From positions 1-53,745 of the forward strand of contig NZ_QTPO01000058.1 of assembly GCF_003853645.1 (NCBI RefSeq): a stretch of DNA of 53,745 bases, in the 5' to 3' direction. Position numbers and translations under genes: made by a program. The notes beneath the pieces were generated by a model. The model ran no database searches, had not been told where the DNA came from, and saw only the letters and a program-made list of their open reading frames with translations. Source of the stretch: Burkholderia sp. Bp9143. GTDB lineage: Bacteria > Pseudomonadota > Gammaproteobacteria > Burkholderiales > Burkholderiaceae. Position 1 is the stretch's first letter; the number at the start of each line of letters is the position of its first letter. This document shows, piece after piece, positions 44,284-53,035 of the stretch.

Positions 44284-45894
44284 ATGCGCATGCACCCATT
44301 GAAATCCGCCGTGGCGATTGCAGCCGCCGTGCTGGCCTCGGGCTGTGCGGTGACGCAGCAGGACGTGAACGGCAGCTACGCCGCCGCCCACCGCACGATT
44401 TCTGACGCGCTGGCCAAGGGCCCGGAGTCGATGGCACTCGTTGAAGACGTGCCGACCGCGTTCCTCGGCGACCGACTCGTGCCGCTCGCCTACGAGGCCA
44501 CGCTGCCGGCCGTGTTCCGCGAGAAAAGCGTCACGCTTCCGGCGAACCTCGGCATCAGGCAGATCTCGACGCTGATCTCGACGGCGACAGGTTATCCGGT
44601 TCATCTGAGCCCGGATGTCTTCGTCCCGCGTGACTCGCTGGTGCCCAGTCAGGGGGACGGAAAGGCCCAGACCCGCAACGTCGCAGCGAAGACCGAAGAG
44701 CCTGTCTATCGGCAGCCCTTCACCGGCAAGGTCGGCCTGTACATGCGCAATATGACCACCGATCTCGGCCTGGACTGGTCGTTCGATGGCGGGTCAATCA
44801 ACGTGTCCCGATTCGTGACGCGGATGTATCAGATTGCCGCGATCCCCGGCAAAGTCTCGATCAAGTCGACGATGAGCAAAGGCATGGACACGTCGACCGG
44901 TAATCAATCGGGTGGCGGCAGCGGCGGCAGTTCGGGCGGCAATACCGGATCGTTCTCTGCGCAGACGTCGACCGGTCGCGAGGGCGACTTCGATCAGATT
45001 GCCTCGATCACCGCCGAGATCGACAAACTGAAGTCGCCGATGGGCCGCGTCAGCGTGAACCCGCAGAGTCGCCTCGTGATGGTGTACGACACGAAGGAGG
45101 CGGCGGACAACATCGGCAAGCTGTTGCAGCACGAGAACGCAATCTCGACGCGTCAGGTTGCGGTCACGGTGCGCACGATCCAGATTTCGCTGAGCAAGGG
45201 CAGTGAGGCGGGCGCGAACGCGGATGTCGTATTCAATGCGATGCATGCAGGTCTCGCGCGCTACGCGATCAGCTTCGCGTCGCCGACGTCGTTGGCAACG
45301 GGCGGTGGCTCGGTGGGCGTCTCGGTGTTGCGGCCGGATGCCCCGTTCACTGGCACGAATGCGGCGATCAATGCGATGAACAAGTACGGCCGCACCGTGC
45401 AGGACAACACGATGACCAAGATGACCCTCAACGGGCTGCCGGTGTCGGTCGCGTCGTTCCAGAGCGACGACTACCTGCGCTCGACGTCGCCGTCAGCGGG
45501 TACGCTGAACGCGACATCAGGTGGTGTTCCGGGCTTGACGCCTGGCACGATCACCACCGGCGATTTCGTCAACGTGCTGCCGGCGGTCAACGACCACAAC
45601 CAGATCGTGCTCGCGTACTGGGCAGACAGCTCGAAGCTGAACGGCCCCTTCACCAGCGCGGGGGTAGGTTCGGGCCAGACACAGCAACAGATCCAGCTGG
45701 CGCACACCATCGGCACTAAGGATGATCAGACGATCGCGTTGTCTGATGGGCAGACGGTTGTCCTGTACGGCGCGATGACGGATCACGCCGACAGCACGAC
45801 GAATGCGGGCATCGGTGGGCTCACCGGGTCATGGAACAAGTCGAAGACGTTCCAGATCATCATGCTCAAGGCGACGGTCGTTCCGTCGATGTGA
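44284..45894 (+). CDS. pilN: Type IVB pilus secretin lipoprotein PilN
   Basis: The 536-residue lipoprotein has a lipobox (AAAVLASGC, Cys21), secretin N-domains (ANLGIRQISTLISTATGYPV) and a Gly/Ser-rich insert (about 205-225). The C-terminal secretin domain holds QVAVTVRTIQISLSKGSEAG and ends DHADSTTNAGIGGLTGSWNK. It forms the outer-membrane ring through which the thin pilus passes. ATG 44284 gives the lipoprotein signal; the longer open frame upstream is a shadow of the preceding gene. Confidence 0.9.
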   Translation: MRMHPLKSAVAIAAAVLASGCAVTQQDVNGSYAAAHRTISDALAKGPESMALVEDVPTAFLGDRLVPLAYEATLPAVFREKSVTLPANLGIRQISTLISTATGYPVHLSPDVFVPRDSLVPSQGDGKAQTRNVAAKTEEPVYRQPFTGKVGLYMRNMTTDLGLDWSFDGGSINVSRFVTRMYQIAAIPGKVSIKSTMSKGMDTSTGNQSGGGSGGSSGGNTGSFSAQTSTGREGDFDQIASITAEIDKLKSPMGRVSVNPQSRLVMVYDTKEAADNIGKLLQHENAISTRQVAVTVRTIQISLSKGSEAGANADVVFNAMHAGLARYAISFASPTSLATGGGSVGVSVLRPDAPFTGTNAAINAMNKYGRTVQDNTMTKMTLNGLPVSVASFQSDDYLRSTSPSAGTLNATSGGVPGLTPGTITTGDFVNVLPAVNDHNQIVLAYWADSSKLNGPFTSAGVGSGQTQQQIQLAHTIGTKDDQTIALSDGQTVVLYGAMTDHADSTTNAGIGGLTGSWNKSKTFQIIMLKATVVPSM

Positions 45895-45898
45895 CGCG

Positions 45899-47230
45899 AT
45901 GATGCACATCACGGAACCCCTGCCGACCGACAAGCGCGCGCGGCTCGTCTTCGGCCTCGACTGGCGGGCCTATCCAGTCAAAGGTGGCCGGGCCGAGCGC
46001 CGCCGCTACGCAGACGCATTCGGCGCGACACAATTCGTCGAGTACAAGGTCGGCGATGAGCTGATCGGCGGCTTCGCGATGCCCGAGTCGGCCGACGTCA
46101 AGGGTGCGCGATTGTATTCGGGCGCGGCACGCGTCGCACTGCATGACCGAATCAAGAACCGGCCCGCGGCATTGGTGCTGCTGCAGGATGGCCTGCGCGT
46201 GCACGCCGTGTTCGTGGTGCGCGGCGCGGTGCGCAGCGACGAGGTGTTGTCCCCGGAAACCGCGCAGGCGCGACGTCTCGAGATCGAGCAGGAATGCCTC
46301 AAGGGCAACCTGGCGCTCGACACCCTGGGCGCCGGAGACCGGATCGGCGACATCGACGAGCCGTTTCAGGCGAGCGAGCTACTCGCGAACCGCAAGGCCG
46401 GCCGCATCACGAAGGTACCGGTCTCCATCCCGGCTGCGATTCCGCTGCTGTTCATCGCGGGCGCGACCATCTTTGGTGGCGTGAAGCTGTTGGACGCGCT
46501 GTCGCCGCCGCCTCCGCCGCCGCGCGTACCGACGTATGCGGAACGCTACGCGGCAGCCGTGCGCAGCACGTTCTCTCGCGCGTTGCCGCGTGCTTCGGCA
46601 CTGGGGCCCGCATTGCTCACGGCGGTTGGCGGCAATGAATCGGTGCGCAAGGGATGGGTCTTCAAGGAAGCGAACTGCCCGACGTCCGGCTATTGCACGA
46701 TGACGTTCCGGCGGCAGGGCGGGACGTTTGCCGATTTTGAAAGTGCGGCGACCGAGGCAATGCGGCCGGTGACATTCTCGCGCGACGGACTTACGTCGAA
46801 CGCACGCGGGCCGGCTATTCCGAAGGTTGACGTGCTTTCGGCGAAGGAATCGTCCCAATGGCCGTCTGAACAGACATTCATCGAGGCGGTGCAAACGCCG
46901 CCGCAGCGCATGTCATCCCAGCCGTTCGAAATCCGCGCCTACGGCTACACCGTCACGCTTGGAGAAACGCGCCCGCTCATCCCGGCTCCAGTAGCGGGAG
47001 AAGGGGGCGGCCACATCGCCCGGATCATCAAGCAGGGCGACTGGACGATCGAGGGCTTTCGATGGCAAGCGCCGTTGCTCGCGAAGCTGCCGCCCAACAT
47101 GACGCTCGAATCATTCAAGGTCGAACTGCGCCTCAACCAGGGTGCAGGGGCAACGACGAACAGCGATACGGGCGATGCGCCTTATGGCGTCCATTTCACC
47201 GCGAAGGGGAAATATTTTGTTCTTGATTAA
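45899..47230 (+). CDS. pilO: Type IVB pilus assembly protein PilO
   Basis: The 443-residue protein matches the PilO2/PilO family of R64-type pili. A large cytoplasmic N-terminal domain (LVFGLDWRAYPVKGGRAERR) is followed by one transmembrane helix (about 180-200, IPAAIPLLFIAGATIFGGV), a Pro-rich spacer (PPPPPPRVP) and a periplasmic domain. It belongs to the inner-membrane platform. The start is one of two adjacent ATGs (45899/45902), without a strong ribosome site. The end overlaps pilP by 14 bases. Confidence 0.87.
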   Translation: MMHITEPLPTDKRARLVFGLDWRAYPVKGGRAERRRYADAFGATQFVEYKVGDELIGGFAMPESADVKGARLYSGAARVALHDRIKNRPAALVLLQDGLRVHAVFVVRGAVRSDEVLSPETAQARRLEIEQECLKGNLALDTLGAGDRIGDIDEPFQASELLANRKAGRITKVPVSIPAAIPLLFIAGATIFGGVKLLDALSPPPPPPRVPTYAERYAAAVRSTFSRALPRASALGPALLTAVGGNESVRKGWVFKEANCPTSGYCTMTFRRQGGTFADFESAATEAMRPVTFSRDGLTSNARGPAIPKVDVLSAKESSQWPSEQTFIEAVQTPPQRMSSQPFEIRAYGYTVTLGETRPLIPAPVAGEGGGHIARIIKQGDWTIEGFRWQAPLLAKLPPNMTLESFKVELRLNQGAGATTNSDTGDAPYGVHFTAKGKYFVLD

Positions 47231-47801
47231 GCACGCACTCATCGCGGCGGGCGTCGGGCTGGCCGTGACCGCTTATGCGGAACCGGCGACGCCTCGACTG
47301 TCCATCGACGACATCGATCAGATGGCGCGGGCCAATGTCGTTCGCCAGTTGTCGGGTGGGGCACCTGGCTCCTCGACGCTGTCGCCGAACATCGGCGGCA
47401 TGACAACGCCCCAACCCGGCATCGTGGCGAGCGGCGCTGTTGCGTCAGGACCTGCGAAGCCAGCGGCTAAATCGGCCGCCCCGACGCATGCGCGAGCCGA
47501 GCCGGTCTCGTTTCTCGGTGCATCTCGCGACGAATCGGGATCCTACGTCTTGTATCTCTTTCAGGACGCGATCTACCCCGCGCGCGTCGGCGCGACGCTG
47601 CTCAACGGCTGGAACGTGAAAGCGGTTGATGGCTACGCCGTCACGGTCGCCGAAGGCAAGCACACCTGGAAAGAGCCGATCCGTGCCGCCGCCCCGGTAC
47701 CGTCCGCGTCGACGAACTCGGTCCGATCGTTGATCGATCTTGCCTCACCTTTGCCGTCTGGCGGCCCGATCCCCGGTACGCCGATCGGGGGTGCACAATG
47801 A
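47217..47801 (+). CDS. pilP: Type IVB pilus protein PilP
   Basis: The 194-residue exported protein has a signal peptide (LIKHALIAAGVGLAVTAYA), a helical stretch (LSIDDIDQMARANVVRQL) and a C-terminal PilP domain (FLGASRDESGSYVLYLFQDA, ARVGATLLNGWNVKAVDGYA). PilP links the inner-membrane platform to the secretin. No ATG fits the signal peptide. TTG 47217 lies six bases after AGGGGA and is the best start, inside the end of pilO, so the gene is translationally coupled with a rare start codon. Confidence 0.82.
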   Translation: MFLIKHALIAAGVGLAVTAYAEPATPRLSIDDIDQMARANVVRQLSGGAPGSSTLSPNIGGMTTPQPGIVASGAVASGPAKPAAKSAAPTHARAEPVSFLGASRDESGSYVLYLFQDAIYPARVGATLLNGWNVKAVDGYAVTVAEGKHTWKEPIRAAAPVPSASTNSVRSLIDLASPLPSGGPIPGTPIGGAQ

Positions 47802-50065
47802 GCATGTTCACGGATCTCGACTCGCCGGAACCGGCCAAGCGGGGCCTGTTCGGTCGGCTCAAGGGGTTGAAGGCTGGCTTCGTGGACTACTCGGCTGCCT
47901 CGATGCCAATCGTGGGCAAGGTTCCCACGGATGCCGACGAACCGCCGCGTTCGTTTGAACCGCGGGAACCCCGGTTCAAGTCGACCAGCAAACCAGTCAA
48001 TCCCCGTCAGGCGGCTGAAGGTCAGCCGATGACGATGGGAATGCGTCTGAGGATGGCGCAGGCTGAAATCGAGGACGTCACTGCCGTTGACGACGCGCCG
48101 ATTGCGCCGGCTCGTGATGACGGGCAGCCGAATTGCGCCCCGGAGGTCGCGGGCGCCGATGCTGTTGAAGGCGCTTCGTCGATCAATGTCAATCCGCCGG
48201 AGTCGCAGCCGGCCGCCGTCGACACGACAGCGGCTTCGCGCCAAGCCGATCGGGTGGACGCGACCGACCATGTACGCGAGGCTTCGCTCGACGCCGGAGT
48301 TCGCGGGGACGAAACCGAGTTGGGACGCCAAACATCCGGTGCCGACGAGCCGCCGACGATTCGTCGCATCGGCGTCGATCTGGTCGACTCCCCCGCGATG
48401 GAGCTTGCGAGTGGCCTGCCGCGGTTGGTTTCCGCCGAGGCGCTCACGTTCAAGCGGATACTCTGCCAGCGCGATCCGAACGCAGCGCTCCGGATCACCG
48501 ATGCGGCGCGCCGCGAGTTCATTGCCGTCGAATTGCAGGCAGGGATCTCGATTGTCGTGACGACGCAGCGCTTCCATGAGAGCCAGCTGTATGCGACCTA
48601 CCTGAAGGATCTCGCGCGCGCGGATATCGCCGTCCACGAAGAAATGGTCGCGGACGAGGACGTGATCGCGGCCCTCTACGACAAGGAGAGGCAGCGCGCG
48701 GCCAACGTGGTTCCCGAGTCGTCCCGCGCGATCGGTACGTTCCGCGATGTGCTGGAGGCCGCGCACGCCTACGACGCGAGTGACGTGCACTGGGAGTACC
48801 GGGACTACGCGGACGATGTGGAGCTGCGCCTGCGCGTCGACGGCGATCTCTACTCGTACCGCAAGATGCCAAAGGCACTGGTGCGCCGCGCACTGTCTGC
48901 CGCATATCAGGACCTGGTCCAGCGCAATACCAATTCGGGCGAGACGTTCCAGCCGACCGCGCCGCAGTCCGCGATGATTCCGCTCGTGGCACACATGGAT
49001 ATCGTGAACATTCGCTGGCAGAGCGCGCCGCTCGTCGGCGGGTTCGATGTCGCACTGCGCCTGCTCGACGGCAATTTCAAGAACTACAAGGTTCTGCTCC
49101 CGGAGGACATGGGACTGGAGCCGAGTCAGCTGGCGATCATCGAGATGCTCGGCAAGGTCAGCGGTGGAGCGACATTCCTGACCGGGGAAACGGGCTCCGG
49201 CAAGACGACGCTGCTGCGTGCGCTGTCGTATCTGTTGCCCAATCGGGATCTGAAAAAGCAGTTCGCCGTCAACGAGCCGTCTGAAGTGCCGGCGCCGTGG
49301 TTGTCCGATATCTCGCTCCAGCGGCGTTCGGGCGAGACGGACGCAGACGCGAACCGCAAGATCGTGGAAGTGATTCGCACGCTGATGCGCATGGATCCCG
49401 ACGATCTGACGATCGGCGAGGTGCGCGACGCGGTGCTCGCCGGTCTCGTTGCCGAACTCGCGCTGACGGGCCACCCGGTGCGCGCGACGCTGCACGGCGA
49501 CAACATCATTGGCGCGGTCATGCGGTTGGTGGGCGGGCGCCTGAACCTGCCGATGGATGAGGTGGCGTCCGGGAAGTTTCTCAATGCCGTCGGTAATCAG
49601 AAGCTGATTCCGAAGTTGTGCCCGCACTGCAAGCGGCCGGCGCGCGACGTGCTGTCGCCACGGCAGCTCGCGATGCTCGAGACGAAGTTCGGGCTCGACA
49701 CGTCGAACATGGCCTGCCGCGACGAAGAGGGGTGCCAGCATTGCCGCCGGCCTGGGTTGCTCACGCGCGCGGGCAAAGTGGCGGCCGGGATCAAGGGGCA
49801 GACGCTCGCGATGGAGTTGTATCAACCGACGCCCGAGTTCCTCGATCGCGTGGTCGAGCGGGACTGGCGCGGCGCGGAGCGAGTGTTCCGGACGAGCCGG
49901 AAGACCGAGTTCGGCGACGCGGACATGACCGGCAAGACGGTCTACGAGCATGCGCTGTACAAGGCCGCGCGCGGCCTCATCGATCCGCGCTTCATCGACG
50001 AATCGATGTGCGCGTTCGAGACATACCGCGTGTTCGCGGATCAAGACGGGGTACTGCCGTCATGA
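47798..50065 (+). CDS. pilQ: Type IVB pilus assembly ATPase PilQ
   Basis: The 755-residue GspE/VirB11-superfamily ATPase has a long variable N-terminal region (1-200, rich in Ala, Asp and Pro), an N-terminal domain around 300-430 (AAHAYDASDVHWEYRDYADD), Walker A GETGSGKTTLLRAL (about 466-480) and the Walker B/Asp box DPDDLTIGEVRD. The His box is RATLHGDN. It also has a zinc-type CPHCKRP pair with a later CQHC, as in GspE. It powers pilus extension. The extended N-terminus is longer than in R64 PilQ. It overlaps pilP by four bases and pilR by four. Confidence 0.93.
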   Translation: MSMFTDLDSPEPAKRGLFGRLKGLKAGFVDYSAASMPIVGKVPTDADEPPRSFEPREPRFKSTSKPVNPRQAAEGQPMTMGMRLRMAQAEIEDVTAVDDAPIAPARDDGQPNCAPEVAGADAVEGASSINVNPPESQPAAVDTTAASRQADRVDATDHVREASLDAGVRGDETELGRQTSGADEPPTIRRIGVDLVDSPAMELASGLPRLVSAEALTFKRILCQRDPNAALRITDAARREFIAVELQAGISIVVTTQRFHESQLYATYLKDLARADIAVHEEMVADEDVIAALYDKERQRAANVVPESSRAIGTFRDVLEAAHAYDASDVHWEYRDYADDVELRLRVDGDLYSYRKMPKALVRRALSAAYQDLVQRNTNSGETFQPTAPQSAMIPLVAHMDIVNIRWQSAPLVGGFDVALRLLDGNFKNYKVLLPEDMGLEPSQLAIIEMLGKVSGGATFLTGETGSGKTTLLRALSYLLPNRDLKKQFAVNEPSEVPAPWLSDISLQRRSGETDADANRKIVEVIRTLMRMDPDDLTIGEVRDAVLAGLVAELALTGHPVRATLHGDNIIGAVMRLVGGRLNLPMDEVASGKFLNAVGNQKLIPKLCPHCKRPARDVLSPRQLAMLETKFGLDTSNMACRDEEGCQHCRRPGLLTRAGKVAAGIKGQTLAMELYQPTPEFLDRVVERDWRGAERVFRTSRKTEFGDADMTGKTVYEHALYKAARGLIDPRFIDESMCAFETYRVFADQDGVLPS

Positions 50066-51195
50066 TCAAGTCGATCATCTATTCGATGTTCATGGCATTG
50101 CCCGCCAGTGAACGGATGAAGCTCGCGACATGGCGCTTCAAGAAGATGCGCGAGATGTTCTATCGGGAAACGCGGCTGGACATCGCAAAGAAAGGGCTGC
50201 GCAACAGCGAGACCTTGCTGGAGCGCCTGATGACGCTCGAACAACGCCACCGCGCCCGAAAGAACTGGGTGTGGCCGGTGTTCCAGAAGATCGCGCAGCG
50301 CATGCGGGCGGGCGACGATTTCGCGACCGCGATCAAGTCGTTTATTCCGAACGACGAATATGTGTTGCTGGACCTGGCCGGCCAATCGCCGCGCGACGAC
50401 GCGGCGGTACGCGGGCTCGAATTGGCCGAGATGGCGGCACACGCGAAAGGCGTGCTGGCGGCTACCACGTCGTTGCAGATGGCGTATCCCGCCTTTCTGC
50501 TCGTCTATCTGTACGCGATCTGCGTGTTGTTCGGCTCCGAAATTCTTCCGGAAGCGCGCGACGTGAAGCCGCTGGAACAATGGTCTGACGCGGGGCAGAT
50601 CATCTACGCGATTGATACGTTCTGCGCGCAGTACTGGTGGTTCACGGGTGCCATCGTGGCCGGGCTGGTGGTCGCTTATTTCCACACGCTCAAGCGTTGG
50701 GTCGGTCATGTCCGCAACCGGGTCGATGCGATGCCCTTGATGTGGCGCAATCGGCGTGACCTGCGTGCGGCGCTATTGATCGTGTCGTTGGCGGGCCTGT
50801 TCGATTCGAACCTCACGTTACGCGCCGCGCTGGACAGGCTGACGAAGTCGGCCGACCCGTGGCTGCGGTGGCATCTGCGCCGCATGAGCGCCCGGCTCAC
50901 CACGAATCCCGATCAGCCCATGCGCGCGCTGGACACCGGGATCTTCTCGGAGGCGACGATCGACATCATGACCGATGCGGCCGGGCGCGACCAGTTTGTC
51001 GAGTCGATCAAGGATCTCGGCCAGAACTCGCTCAACCGCGTGGTCGAGACCGTGCGCCGTAACGCGAAGATCACCCACTACGTGCTGCTTGGCTTTGCCG
51101 CGCTTGCGTTTCTCACCCTCGGCCTCGGCTCGTATGTCGCTACCGGTGCGGTGAGCTTCGACAGTGCTCCAACAACTGCTGCGAAATCTTTCTGA
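50062..51195 (+). CDS. pilR: Type IVB pilus inner-membrane protein PilR (GspF-like)
   Basis: The 377-residue polytopic protein has the duplicated T2SSF layout (PF00482): first half RMRAGDDFATAIKSFIPNDE then helices (AYPAFLLVYLYAICVLF, FTGAIVAGLVVAYFHTL), and second half LRAALDRLTKSADPWLRWHL with a last helix (THYVLLGFAALAFLTLGLG). It anchors the ATPase and the growing pilus. Its start overlaps the pilQ stop. Confidence 0.9.
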   Translation: MIKSIIYSMFMALPASERMKLATWRFKKMREMFYRETRLDIAKKGLRNSETLLERLMTLEQRHRARKNWVWPVFQKIAQRMRAGDDFATAIKSFIPNDEYVLLDLAGQSPRDDAAVRGLELAEMAAHAKGVLAATTSLQMAYPAFLLVYLYAICVLFGSEILPEARDVKPLEQWSDAGQIIYAIDTFCAQYWWFTGAIVAGLVVAYFHTLKRWVGHVRNRVDAMPLMWRNRRDLRAALLIVSLAGLFDSNLTLRAALDRLTKSADPWLRWHLRRMSARLTTNPDQPMRALDTGIFSEATIDIMTDAAGRDQFVESIKDLGQNSLNRVVETVRRNAKITHYVLLGFAALAFLTLGLGSYVATGAVSFDSAPTTAAKSF

Positions 51196-51203
51196 GGAAG
51201 CCC

Positions 51204-51797
51204 ATGAACAAGAACACGCCGATTCAACGAACGAATCCCTATCCCCGTATCGTCCGCCGCCGCAAGGAGAAGGGCGAGCTGTCGATGATCGAAGCTGCGG
51301 CCGTGATGGCCGGCGCGGCACTGCTTGCCTTGATCGTCTATCAGGGGCGAAGTTATGTGATGGATCGCATCCACGCGCATCAGTTCAAGAGCGAGGCTCA
51401 ACTGTTCCGCAGCGGCATTCAGGACGCGACTTCGGCCGACATCGATTTTTCCGGCGAGTCGCTGACGACGCTTGCGCAAAACCACGCGTTTGATTCGGCA
51501 GGGTCGCGGATCAACGTCGCATCGGGGACCTTGACCGGCATCTTCGGTGGTGCGGTGAGCGCGGGACCTGGCATGGTCGCGGTGTCCAACGACGCAATGG
51601 TGCTGACGTATCCGGTGCCGGCGACCGTGTGCACACTCGCGGCGGGAGCGATCGCGGGGGCGTACACGATGGTCAAGGTCAACAACACGACGGTCTCCGG
51701 TCCATCGACCACGTTCAACGGGACGACGGTGGGACAGGCGTGTGCATCGGCTGGCGCGACGGCGAGCATCGCGATGTACGCGACCCACGACAATTAA
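51204..51797 (+). CDS. pilS: Type IVB major prepilin PilS
   Basis: The 197-residue prepilin has a 26-27-residue basic leader (MNKNTPIQRTNPYPRIVRRR and on), then the pilin helix LSMIEAAAVMAGAALLALIV and a soluble domain with a cysteine pair (VCTLAAG/GQACASAG). Placing the conserved Glu at +5 puts the cleavage after Gly-Glu, so the -1 residue is Glu and Gly sits at -2. If Gly is -1, Glu falls at +6. Either is atypical. It is the main shaft subunit of the thin pilus. No prepilin peptidase (pilU) gene is in the window. Confidence 0.87.
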   Translation: MNKNTPIQRTNPYPRIVRRRKEKGELSMIEAAAVMAGAALLALIVYQGRSYVMDRIHAHQFKSEAQLFRSGIQDATSADIDFSGESLTTLAQNHAFDSAGSRINVASGTLTGIFGGAVSAGPGMVAVSNDAMVLTYPVPATVCTLAAGAIAGAYTMVKVNNTTVSGPSTTFNGTTVGQACASAGATASIAMYATHDN

Positions 51798-51806
51798 GGA
51801 CCGGCC

Positions 51807-53021
51807 ATGTTCAGCATCATCGAGATGGCGATCGTCCTCGTTGCGATGGCGCTTCTGACCATTCAGGGCATCAAGGACGACGTGGCGAAGCGCCGAACGG
51901 CGATGTTGACGGCCGAAGGCCAGAATGAGGCGCTCATTAACGCTGCGCTTGGAAACTGGGTGACGGACAACTACGGTGCACTCGTTGCCCAGCTGGTCGC
52001 GCCGGGGCCGACGGCAGTGACGCCGCCGACTTTGGCGCAACTGCAGTCGGGCGGCTATCTGAAGGCCAACTACGCGGCGGGTCCGATCTGGGGCGGAACC
52101 TACATGATCCAGATGAGCGTCGGGCCGGCCGGGTGCTCGACGGGTGGATCATCGTGTCAGGTTTCCTATCTGCTTTACCCGTCCAAGCCGGTCACGAAGA
52201 AAGGGCAGCCCGATGTCGCGGGCGCAGGTGTCGTCGCGCAGGCAGCCGGTAACGGATTCGGTTTTTCGAAGACGCAGAACGCGTCGACGGTCTATGGGCT
52301 GAATGGCGCATGGAATGCATCGAATCCGTTGGCCGGCGCACCGGCTGCCGTCGTGATGGCCACGAATGGACCGACAACGAACGGCAATTCGGTCTACATC
52401 CGTCGCGATGGCTCGTTGACCTGGACCGGGGACCAGAACGCCAACGGCGTCAGCATCAACAACCTGAAAAATGTCATGGCGACGGGCAATGTGCAGGGTA
52501 AGCAGCTGCTCTCGAACAATAACGGAAGTGCCTCGACGTTCGTGAATGACGGATTGGGCAACACGAACGTCTACCAGAACGGCATGTTGCAGATCCTCAA
52601 GAGTGGTACGGCAACCTTCATGCCGCTGCATTCGGGCGACGTGATCGCCGAGGGGACGGTGCGGCCGGCGGCGATTGCCACACCAAGAACGTCGTGTCCG
52701 GTCAATGGTGCGGCCGCCCAGAACAGCGACGGCCGTGGGCAATGGCTGTCGTGTCAGGACAACGTGTGGCTGCCGATCGGCGGCACTGCGCTCCGCTACA
52801 ACTACTACCTCGTCCAGAACGGTTGGGGTGTGCCAGCGCCGCCCTGTTCGGCCGGTGGCACGCCGCAAATTGTCGCGAACCTGCAGAACGTCTATGTCGA
52901 TTCAACCGCAACCGTGAACGTCACGACGTCAGGTTCGGGCCCGTGGACAGTCTCGATTACGGACGGGAATGGTAGCGGGATTGGCGGTTCAGCCGTTGTT
53001 GAGACCTATTGTGCGTATTAG
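51807..53021 (+). CDS. pilV: Minor pilin/tip adhesin PilV-like
   Basis: The 404-residue protein starts FSIIEMAIVLVAMALLTIQG after the initiator Met, that is, the mature pilin helix with Glu at +5 but no leader peptide. An in-frame stop (the pilS stop) lies only nine bases before the ATG, so no longer leader is possible. The middle has a WTGDQNANGVSINNLKNV segment typical of R64-type PilV, and the C-terminus has cysteine pairs (RTSCPVNG, WLSCQDN, APPCSAGG, ETYCAY). It probably caps the pilus and recognises recipients. In R64 this end is switched by a shufflon; no recombinase is in the window. Confidence 0.85.
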   Translation: MFSIIEMAIVLVAMALLTIQGIKDDVAKRRTAMLTAEGQNEALINAALGNWVTDNYGALVAQLVAPGPTAVTPPTLAQLQSGGYLKANYAAGPIWGGTYMIQMSVGPAGCSTGGSSCQVSYLLYPSKPVTKKGQPDVAGAGVVAQAAGNGFGFSKTQNASTVYGLNGAWNASNPLAGAPAAVVMATNGPTTNGNSVYIRRDGSLTWTGDQNANGVSINNLKNVMATGNVQGKQLLSNNNGSASTFVNDGLGNTNVYQNGMLQILKSGTATFMPLHSGDVIAEGTVRPAAIATPRTSCPVNGAAAQNSDGRGQWLSCQDNVWLPIGGTALRYNYYLVQNGWGVPAPPCSAGGTPQIVANLQNVYVDSTATVNVTTSGSGPWTVSITDGNGSGIGGSAVVETYCAY

Positions 53022-53035
53022 CGGGAGTGAAGGAA

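Noticed and set aside
47633..50044. Open reading frame of about 803 codons on the minus strand
   Set aside because: It is exactly antisense to pilP/pilQ, rich in Arg and His as expected from high-GC codon shadows, and has no recognisable domain.
51204..53021. Shufflon recombination sites within pilV
   Set aside because: I looked for repeated inverted sfx-like 19-bp sites and for an rci recombinase and saw neither in the window.
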